From NCBI GenBank assembly GCA_014281115.1, contig JACONQ010000011.1, positions 372,001 through 436,000 on the forward strand: a DNA stretch of 64,000 nt, read 5' to 3'. The DNA is from Laburnicola sp. R22_1 (taxonomy: Eukaryota; Ascomycota; Dothideomycetes; Pleosporales; Didymosphaeriaceae). This document shows positions 43,733 to 52,329 of this stretch, in pieces. The translations under genes and the position numbers were made by a program. Below the pieces are notes generated by a model, which searched no databases, was not told where the DNA came from, and saw nothing but the letters and a program-made list of their open reading frames with translations. Position 1 is the first letter of the stretch; each line of letters begins with the position of its first letter.

Positions 43733-44495
43733 TTACGTATTCGCAATAAGCGGCGGAAAAAGGAAAAGCACAAACGTGACGACGACGGGGAATACGCTCG
43801 CCAGCGTATCCATAGCTTGCTTGCTAATGTTTCCCATCTCCCCATTTCCACTGGTATATGCTTGCCACCATTTGCGCAGCAAGCTGGCCACGATGTACCA
43901 TTTGAGCAAGACGCACCAGATGAGGGATAGACCCATGCCGAGGTAGATAGCCCAGTGTAGCTTGTAGGGATTGTTGGAGAACGAGTCGCGGAAGCAGAAC
44001 CAGATGAAGCTGGCATAGTTTCGCATGTCGCTTTTTTTGAAGGCGCTCTCGGGGATAATGTCCTCATCGGAATCAAGAAGACCGTGGGCTTCGGCGTAGG
44101 CGAACATGTCTCGAATAGCTTCTCTGCCTAGACGCCCGTGTCAGACCCTTCCATGGCACAGGGTTCCGAACCTACGTACGGACGTGTTGGAACAGTGGGT
44201 TCTGGAGGAGGTCATGGTGTTTCTCCGAGTAGGCAGCGGTCGAAGAGGCGGCGTGGAAAGAATGACGGTGTAAGGTGGAGAAGTAAGGCCAGTTCTCACG
44301 AGAGAAAGAGGCGCCGGACAGGTCGGTCTCTAGGCTGCGACGGGGGTGTGGCAGCCGAGGGGGGCTGTGGCCGTCATCTTCGATCACGTCGGAGAGAGCA
44401 TGCCCTCTGGCTGATTCGGCCGTTGCAACGCTGCAAGCACTTCGCGTGCCGTGAGAGAGGTGGTCGTAACTGTCCGAAGGGACAGTGAGCGCCAT
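43733..44495 (-). CDS. Two-TM membrane protein, function unknown
   Basis: Exons 44180-44495 and 43733-44127 (intron 52 bp, donor GTACGT) join to 236 residues starting MALTVPSDSYDHLSHGTRSA. The N-terminal half is polar. The C-terminal half has EAIRDMFAYAEAHGLLDSDE, an amphipathic segment ending in FIWFCFRDSF, and two hydrophobic segments (HWAIYLGMGLSLIWCVLLKW and LASVFPVVVTFVLFLFPPLI) separated by a Trp/Lys loop. No family recognised. The start exon is inferred from frame continuity; further 5' exons cannot be ruled out. Confidence 0.6.
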
Positions 44496-45038
44496 ATCTG
44501 TACCGTCAGGGGGTGCGTATACTGCGTGAGCCGACGAGACTGACCCGATTTCGAGTGCCAACATTAGCCATGCACCTCCAAGATGGTGAAGGGAGCTGCG
44601 CCAGTTCAGGTAAGCGGTAGACACTTGCAAGACGAGATGCAACGGGATGCGCCCACGGGTGCTGTGGACGAGGAAGAGCCGGCTGGCGTGCGCGATGATG
44701 ATTTTGTACGCAAGCGAGTGCACACGAGCGAGGAAGGAGGAGTTGTGGTGAGACGCAAGCGGGGACCGGAAGCACAAGGGGGAAGGAGCGAGGCAAGCCT
44801 TGGGCCAAAGTAGAAGTCGAGCAAGAATGCGAACGCACAAGGATTTCCGAGGAAGACGTGGACAACGAGCTACGCCAGTATACCACATCAGCGCATGTGC
44901 AAGTTAGGATTGCAATGAACATGTTCGGAGCGTGCGCCCCATGGGCAAATATGGCCTCCACAGGGCAGCTTTCATTCCAAAGGCTTCCGACCTATTCGTG
45001 ACGGCGTGGCTCCATGCGCCTTCCGCCTCGTACATGTT
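44496..45038. other. Intergenic DNA upstream of the two-TM gene and downstream of EMC2
   Basis: 543 bp. Open frames on both strands are present but low in information and not domain-bearing. It should include the two-TM gene promoter and the EMC2 3' UTR. Confidence 0.4.
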
Positions 45039-46063
45039 CTACCTCTCCGTCCTGTCGCCTTTGTCGAGCAGCTCCCGCGCCGCAATCACTTCCGCCTCGT
45101 CATACCCGCTCTTGCCTCCCTTGAGTGCGTTGTACTGCCGCACTATCTCGGCCAGTTTGCTCGTTGCGAGCTCCTCGAGTCTCTTGACCGACTGTAGGCG
45201 TGGCGGTGGCACATGGTCCTCGTTGTTGTTGTGTTTTGAGCTCGAGGAGGACTCGGAGAGCAACGGGATCAGTTTCTGGCACATCAGCTTCAGGCCGTAG
45301 TAGCCGCGGAGGTACGCGTCGTTCAGCTCGACGGAGCGGGCAAAGTGTCGCAGTGCAAGGGAGAGTGCGGGTATGGAGGAGGGTGCGGAGAGGTAGTGGA
45401 GAGTGGCTATTTGGGCGTGTGCCTGTCACTCGGGTCAGCTGCTTGGTCCCTACTGGTCCAGAGGCTGCGGCGACTCACGCTCCATGCATTCGGCATGATC
45501 AGCAAAACCTCCTCCAGACAGAAGATGGCCTGGCCCCATGCGCCGGTGCTCGCATACAGCTCGCTCAACTCGGCCCACGCTTCGGCGTCAGTCGGGCTGT
45601 TCTCAACCAGCACCGTCAGCGCTGTGATGGCATCCGTGGTCCGGCCCAGGCTCTTCAGCACGGCGATCCTCCGCTTCCGCACGCTGAGGTTTGTTGGGTT
45701 GTCCTTGAGCACCTGCTCGTATTCGTTGAAGATGCGCTCCAGCTCCTTGTCATCCTTGGCCAGGGCCTCCTCGTAGACGCCCTTCAAGGCGATGATGCGC
45801 TCGTTGCTGGCGCCAAAGCGCGTCGCCAGGCGGTCCACTATCTGTCGCGCCGACGCATCGTCGCCGGTGCGCAAGGCCGCAAGGAGCAGATTCTCGTGGA
45901 TGGCCCACGTCTCGGGTGTCTCGCGACTGAAGAGGAGCGATAGCGGCCACGGCAACGACGACGTGGGCGAGGATGCGAGGACGAGCGGGGCTTTCTGGGA
46001 GAGCCGCAGGGCGGTTGGCGGAGGAATGCGCGACGGCGGTGTTAGCAGGTTCGCTTGCGCCAT
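45039..46063 (-). CDS. EMC2: ER membrane protein complex subunit 2 (TPR protein)
   Basis: Exons 45479-46063 and 45039-45422 (intron 56 bp) give 322 residues. The protein is built of TPR-like helix pairs: NERIIALKGVYEEALAKDDK, VLKDNPTNLSVRKRRIAVLK, DAEAWAELSELYASTGAWGQ and AIFCLEEVLLIMPNAWSAHA, all close to EMC2. EMC2 is the cytosolic scaffold of the EMC, which inserts tail-anchored and polytopic proteins into the ER membrane. A Ser/Asn-rich insertion near residue 260 is a lineage-specific loop. It shares a divergent promoter with AP-3 delta. Confidence 0.9.
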
Positions 46064-46462
46064 GCTGGTTTTCGGCGGCTGGGCGCAAGACGAGCAATGC
46101 TGGATGTGAGGCGGGCGACACAATACGGTGGTGGATGACTGCATAGGCCGGTGCAGGGATGCTGCCGTCGGCGAAAGTGCGGCACGGCGGGCATAGATCA
46201 GGCACGTCAACGCTGCCACAGTCTACCATGGTACCTACCCACCACCACCCGAAGCTGCCATTCACCGCGCCAAACGTCCCCACGGTGCTCGCCGGGCCTC
46301 TATATCTCTTCACCGCCCGCTCCTACGCTCCTGCCCCTCTCGTGCCGGCATATCTTCGCTGATCATGCCTGCTGGCTCACCACATCGCCGCCCATCTGCC
46401 CCTCCTCAAGCTCGCGCACACCCTGGCAGACCGCTGCGCGAGGCTCCCTGAGCGCCGCAAAC
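46064..46462. promoter_or_regulatory. Bidirectional promoter region between EMC2 and AP-3 delta
   Basis: About 400 bp between two divergent starts. It contains the 5' UTR exon of the AP-3 delta gene, whose last two bases (46463-46464) form part of the start codon. No clear binding-site motif could be assigned by eye. Confidence 0.5.
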
Positions 46463-49400
46463 ATGTACGGAATGGCCCCCGGCCCGTGGTGGTGGGCATA
46501 CGACCAAGCTCGTCGCTAACCTGCACAGGTTTGAAAAATCTCTGTACGACCTCATTCGGGGCCTGCGCAACCACAAGGGCAGCGAGAAAGAGTACATCGA
46601 CGACTCAATCAAGGAATGCCGCAAAGAGATCCGCTCCAACGACATGGACCTCAAGTCGACCGCGCTGCTGAAGCTCACGTACCTCGAAATGTTCGGCCAC
46701 GACATGTCCTGGGCCTCCTTCAACGTGCTGGAAGTCATGTCCTCGGCCAAGTGGAGACACAAGCGGACGGGCTATCTGGCGGCCGTGCAGAGCTTCCGGA
46801 GAGATACAGAGGTCCTGCTGCTGGCCGAGAACCAACTCAAGAAGGACATCTCGAATCCCAAGCCGCCCGTAATCTCCCTTCCACTCATCGCCATCCCCCA
46901 CGTCATCAACCCGAGCATGGCGAGTTCTCTCCTCTCGGATCTGATACCACGCCTGACGCACTCGCACTCGATGATAAGGAAGAAGACCGTCGTCACGCTG
47001 TATCGCTTAGCACTAGTATATCCGGAGACGCTGAGGCCTGCATGGCCAAAAATAAAAGAGAGATTGCAAGACGCCCACGAGGATCCCAGTGTCACTGCCG
47101 CCATTGTCAATGTTGTATGTGAGCTAGGATGGAGGAGGCCGCAGGACTTTCTTCCTCTAGCGCCACGGTTGTTTGACTTGCTAGTCGAGGGTGGGAACAA
47201 CTGGATGGCCATCAAGCTGATCAAGCTCGTCAGTCTCCGTCTCGCTATGCACGGCTCGTACTGACTGTCACAGTTTGCTACACTTACCCCGTTGGAGCCC
47301 AGACTAATCAAGAAACTTCTTCCCCCGTTGACAAAGATTATCCGGGAAACGTCAGCCATGTCCCTGCTGTACGAGTGTATTAGTGGAATCATCCAAGGGG
47401 GCATTCTCGAAGCCGTTGAGGGTACGTCTGAAGGCGAGGAGGTCGCAAGACTGTGTGTCGGCAAGCTCCGAGGCATGATGGTCATGGAAGGTGATGCGAA
47501 CTGTAAGCGATACTCCAAATTAGGCCCACTGCCCCTTCTTATTCCTTTGCAGTGAAATATGTCGCATTGCTTGCATTTGACAAGATCGTCCGATCCCACC
47601 CATATCTTGTGTCACGCCAGCAAGATGTCATTCTGGAGTGCATTGACGACCCCGACATCTCAATACGAATGCGCGCTCTCGACCTGGTAGTCGGCATGGT
47701 CAACAGCGACAACCTTACCGCTATCGTAGGACGTCTTATGCGACAGCTACGCAATGCACCCATCGCAAATGCTGCCGATGATACGAGAAATAACCCTGCG
47801 CGAGCGACGGGTGTCACTCCATATGCAGAGTCGGACGATTCGGACGCCGAGGAGTCTCTTCAGCCGCACGAACAACGATCGGACCAAGCGCCACCCCTAC
47901 CCGAGGATTATCGTATAAATGTCATTCGAAGAATATTGGAAATGTGTTCGCGTGACACTTATGCCAACATTACGGACTTTGAGTGGTATATTGACGTGCT
48001 GGTACAGCTGGTCCGAGTCTCGCCTTCAACAAAGTCTAGTGCTGCGAATGAGTTGGATGACTCCAATCAATCGGATGATGTAGGCCGTGGTATTGGACAA
48101 GAACTACAGAACGTAGCCATACGAGTCCGGAGTGTACGCCCAGCAGCAGTTGACGCGGCACAATCGCTGGTATTTGTCGACCGTCGAGACCAGATGTTCC
48201 CTTCATCTGGAAACGGCGGACAAGGGGTGCTTGAGTATGCTGGCTGGCTGGTTGGAGAATTTGCCTCTCACCTCACAAAGCCTGAACCTGTTTTATCTTC
48301 ACTTCTGCACCCGACCTCGTTGCAGCTGCCGTCGAAGACTCTGGCAGTATACCTCCAGGCCTTTCCCAAGGTCTTTGCCAATATTGCGAGCAATGAGCAG
48401 ATATCCTGGACTCCAGAACGGAAGACGTTAATGGGTCTACTCATGGCCCGAATCATACATTTCCTCGAACCCTTATCTACGCATCCAAATTTGGAAGTTC
48501 AAGAGCGAGCCGTCGAATACCTCGAGCTCATGCGCTTGGCATCTGAGGCTGCCTCTGGAACAGACATAGGCGAATCACATGGCGACTTTACCGACCCTCC
48601 CCTTTTGCTCACTCAGGCCATCCCCGCCCTCTTCTCAGGCGCCGAATTGAATCCAGTGGCCCCGGGCGCTCAGCGCAAAGTGCCAATTCCAGAAGATCTA
48701 GATCTCGATACCCCCATCAACCCCAATCTGCACAGTCTCCTAGCGCAAGCCGAAACAGAGGGCTTCGAGACAGACGCAGACGACGTGTACGCCGCATATA
48801 CAGAACCTCTAACCTCATATACCGAACCCCCAACCTCCATTTCCACATCAGACCGCCTAGAACCCCCCCACAAGGAACCGACATCGTACCAGAACGCCAC
48901 CGAGGAAGAGTATCTCGACCCGGACATCATCGCACGACGAAAAGCAGAGCGCAGAGAGCGCTACAAGGACGACCCCTTTTACATTGACCCCGAAGGCGAG
49001 CGCGGAAACGTAGCAGCCACGCCGCTCGGCAGGATCGTCCGGGAAAATAACACAGAAGTAGATATTGATTCGATACCTATCATGGACCTGGATCTCGGGA
49101 AGCGCGGCCCTTCGCCTGCTGGCGAGGACAACAACATGGCTAGAGCGCGAAGTCCCCGGCGGCCAACGCCGCGGGTGGAAATTATCGGCGACGAGACGCT
49201 CGGTCCGGTCGATGCGGCTCATTCTTCTCGTGAAGACATTGTTTCGTCGCGGCTGGGGCAGACGCAGAGCCGGGGGAAGAAGAGCCTGCTAGAGGTCGAC
49301 TCGTCGGGTCTTGGGGCGTTGTCGTTGGATGATGAGGATGTGGCGGGTAGGAAACTTACGCGGTTTGAGGTGGAGCGGAAAGAGCTGGAGGAGGTGGAGA

Positions 49401-49765
49401 TGAAGCGGGCGCTGGCGGAGGTGGAGAGGTTGAGGTTGGAGATGCAGAGGGCGAGTGAGCGGTTGGAGGCTAAGGGGGAGACCGTGGTGAGGAAGAAGAA
49501 GAAGAAGGTTAGGAGGGTGGAGGTGGAGGGTGAGGGTGAGAGTAGAATGGCAGCTGAGATGGACAGTGGCGCTGGGCTTGGTGGAGATGAAGGCGAAGGG
49601 GTGGCGCCTGTTAAGAAGAAGAAGAAAAAGAAGGTTAGGGCCGAGGGGGGAGGGAGTGGTGAGATTGGTGGGGTGGGGATGGGGGAGGAGGAGGCCAAGG
49701 TTAAGAAGAAGAAAAAGAAGAGGAGGGTTGTGGCTATGGATGAGGGGGTGGTTGGTGAGGCGTAG
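46463..49765 (+). CDS. APL5: AP-3 complex subunit delta
   Basis: Exons 46463-46464 (only AT of the ATG), 46529-47228, 47274-47502 and 47553-49765 give 1047 residues. The protein starts MFEKSLYDLIRGLRNHKGSE, the usual N-terminus of the family. The alpha-solenoid adaptin region includes DMDLKSTALLKLTYLEMFGH, DPSVTAAIVNVVCELGWRRP and HPYLVSRQQDVILECIDDPD. The C-terminal 150 residues are highly charged with Lys runs. AP-3 carries cargo from Golgi/endosome to the vacuole. Without the first intron there is no in-frame Met before a stop at 46449, so a start codon split by a 64-bp intron is the best reading. The other introns are 45 and 50 bp. Confidence 0.9.
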
Positions 49766-50318
49766 ATGGCTGCCCTCGTCGAGATATATACCTTCTAGGA
49801 GGCCAAGAGGTAACGAGCAAGTACGATATGATATCATGACGCGTATGCAGCCATCCGGGCAATGTGAATGTGTAGTGCGTACAATTGGCTATCTACTAGC
49901 CTTTGAGAATTGTGTCCCCGTGCAAGAAACAGAGCAAGTGATAGCAGGTGTAGCTATCAATAGCATGCTGTTGCCCTCTCTGAACGCCTATATCCCTATA
50001 TCTCGAACACATGAAGAAGAAGAAAGTTTAAGTTTAAGCCTGGAGGTTGATATGTCAACCCATGCATATACGTGTCCGCGGTCCTCTACGTTGATGAGAT
50101 GATTATGCCATGGCCCACCCATCCCAAGTCTTGGAAAGCCGACCCGTGGGCACAGAAACGAACATGATGGACGCACGCAACGCATGCATGGTATCTATCC
50201 ATCCATCTGTCCATGTCTTATTTCCCTGCCGCGCTCCCCTCCGCCCCGGGGATTGTTTGCCTTGAGCAGATGCAGATCGATGGGCATGCGGAGGCTCGAG
50301 AGAAGCTTGACAACTTCC
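49766..50318. other. Convergent 3' intergenic region between AP-3 delta and the RAMP4-like gene
   Basis: 553 bp, no supportable gene. Both 3' UTRs must lie here. Confidence 0.45.
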
Positions 50319-50784
50319 TTAGAAGAACAGCTTCAACAGCTCGAAGAGGAGGCCGCCGCAGAGGACGAAGCCGAGGACGACTATTGGTAGCGAGCGTTGG
50401 TTAGCCAGCGACGTCGCAGCGAAAAGGGGGAAAAAGGAGGGGGTGGGTTGGGCGGTAGACAAGGACGGGAGGAGAGGAGAGGGCTGTATAGCGAGCGTAC
50501 TTATCCAGCCTTTCGAAATGGGCGACTTGAAGTCCTGCGGCTTGCGCTTGACGGCTTGCTCCGGCTTGCCCATTTTGGATTCTTCGCGGCGGGCGAAGCG
50601 CGCGTTGGCGGCGCGTTGTTGGGGGGTTTGGGCCTGTTTTGCGGGTGGGCGGGTTAGTTTACTGGGGGGTGTTTTTGTTGGTGGGGAGGGGGGGAGGGAG
50701 TGGGCGTGTTGGGGGTGCTGGGGGTGCTGGGGGTGCTGGATGGGGAGGGGGGTGTAAGGTCTAGCGGAGGGATAGACGTACCAT
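50319..50784 (-). CDS. YSY6: RAMP4/YSY6-like ER stress-associated protein
   Basis: Exons 50782-50784 (ATG alone), 50501-50633 and 50319-50380 give 65 residues, the normal size. Sequence: MAQTPQQRAANARFARREES, then KMGKPEQAVKRKPQDFKSPI, then a single tail-anchor segment near residues 43-62 (IIVLGFVLCGGLLFELLKLF). RAMP4/SERP1 proteins associate with the translocon and protect new membrane proteins under ER stress. The first intron (148 bp) begins immediately after the start codon and carries a 10-bp tandem repeat; the second is 120 bp. The gene is too short and too split to be seen as one open frame. Confidence 0.9.
50709..50740. repeat. Tandem 10-bp repeat in the first intron of the RAMP4-like gene
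   Basis: Three copies of GGGGTGCTGG. It lies in the intron that directly follows the ATG and is likely length-variable. Confidence 0.8.
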
Positions 50785-51253
50785 TGTGATGGTGTGGTGG
50801 TTGCGGGGTTAAGTGGGTGCGAAGGAGAGCGGTAGATGGAGTGCGAGGTGAGGAGAGTTGAGCGTAGTGGGTTGCGCGGAGGCAGACCGAAGTGAGGGCA
50901 GGGCGTCCGACTCGGGCGTGAATCAGATGCAAGGTGTCCGTCCCGACAGCGCTGGTGCACGGACGCGCCGGTGGGTCGGAGCTAGACTCGGTTTGGCCTG
51001 ACGTGCGGAGGTGAGCTCGGGGGTTTGCCGACTTTGTCGCTGAGCTTGGCTGGCTTACGAGTGGAGCTCTAGCTTCAGCTATCTCTCTTCTGAATTTCCA
51101 GAATCCATCTCATCACCAACGCTCGTTTTCTTCTTCTCCAGACGTACGCCTTGTTACCACGTTGCGCTTGCAAAGAGAGAGATAACACAAGCGCTCCACA
51201 CCTGGCGAGCGAAGGCTAAACCCTACATCACACCGCACCACACCCGACCCACC

Positions 51254-51682
51254 ATGTACACAACGCGCTTCCTCCGCGCCGCAACCCGCCTCCCCCATAT
51301 CCATCTCCCAAGACCAAGACTAAATCCAAGTCCAAAACTCCGCCTCCCACCCACCACCCACAGCTACACCACAAAGCCCCCACCACCCACCGAACCGCCC
51401 ACACCCACCCCTCACCAACCACCACCCCGCGCCGTACGTCCCCCCCACCACCCCTTCTTCTCAAAAGTCCAACAAACTAACCCACACAACCAGGCCACCT
51501 TCTACCGCACGCACTCCTACCCCGTCCTCAAAGCCTTCCTCGGCGCCCTCTTCACATACCAGCTAGCATACTACGTGTGGATGAAGTTGGAGGTGGAAGA
51601 GGAGAAAGTGGAGAACAGGGGAAGGGTAGAGGAGGTAAAGGGAGAGTTGAGGAGGGCGGTTGGGCGGGCGAGGGAGGGTTAG
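51254..51682 (+). CDS. Small mitochondrial inner-membrane-type protein, function unknown
   Basis: Open for 142 codons, but 51434-51493 is a 60-bp in-frame intron (donor GTACGT, branch ACTAAC, acceptor ACCAG), giving a likely product of 122 residues. The N-terminus is Arg/Pro/Thr-rich without acidic residues, like a mitochondrial presequence. It is followed by ATFYRTHSYPVLKAFLGALF and TYQLAYYVWMKLEVEEE, one membrane span and a charged helix. Small fungal mitochondrial proteins have this layout; I cannot name it. Retaining the intron would also stay in frame. Divergent from the RAMP4-like gene. Confidence 0.65.
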   Translation: MYTTRFLRAATRLPHIHLPRPRLNPSPKLRLPPTTHSYTTKPPPPTEPPTPTPHQPPPRAVRPPHHPFFSKVQQTNPHNQATFYRTHSYPVLKAFLGALFTYQLAYYVWMKLEVEEEKVENRGRVEEVKGELRRAVGRAREG

Positions 51683-52329
51683 ATGAATGAATGAATGAAT
51701 GAATTGGGGTGGTTTAGGTGGATAGATAGATGGAGGGTAGGGAGGAGAGAGGCATTCACCAATTTTCGCCCTAGCGTTTTAGCTTGGCTTGGCTTGGTGA
51801 TATCTCTGTTGTTGCCAGTAGTGGCGTGGGGTTTTTGGGCATGAAAAAGCAAAAGGAACAGGAAAATGTGACCTGAGGTGCGGACTGGCCTGCCTGGATG
51901 GATTGTAGGTAGTTGATATCTGCTTAGCCACTACTTCTCTGTATATAAATAAAATCATAATAACAGCAACAACACTAATACTAACAACACGTAGTGGCGT
52001 ACGCTAGCTTGTTCGCGGGAGTGGGTCACGTGAAGCTGCCGGATCCATGGATGCATGTCGTTGAGGGGTTGCTCGTTAACAACTCCTCTCTTTGAGTGAT
52101 ACCACACTACAAGTAGTTTAGTGTAGTTCTTAACACCATGCGAGGCGCATTTGGCTGCAACCCATCTCCAGCTTCTGGCACAGCCTCTCTTCACCGTGCC
52201 AAGAGCTGCAAGGCGTCGCCTCCTGATAACCGATGCTGCCAGGCAGCGTTGCAAATGCGCTCAAAAGCAGCAGCCCCTCCCGGATCCTAAAGACTCCATC
52301 ACCAGCCTATTCGCATTTTCACGCCTACA
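51683..52329. other. Intergenic DNA with (ATGA)n tract
   Basis: 647 bp. An (ATGA)5 tract directly follows the previous stop (51682-51702). A GGCTT repeat is at 51785-51798. The right part should be the promoter of the vWA gene. No gene seen. Confidence 0.5.
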
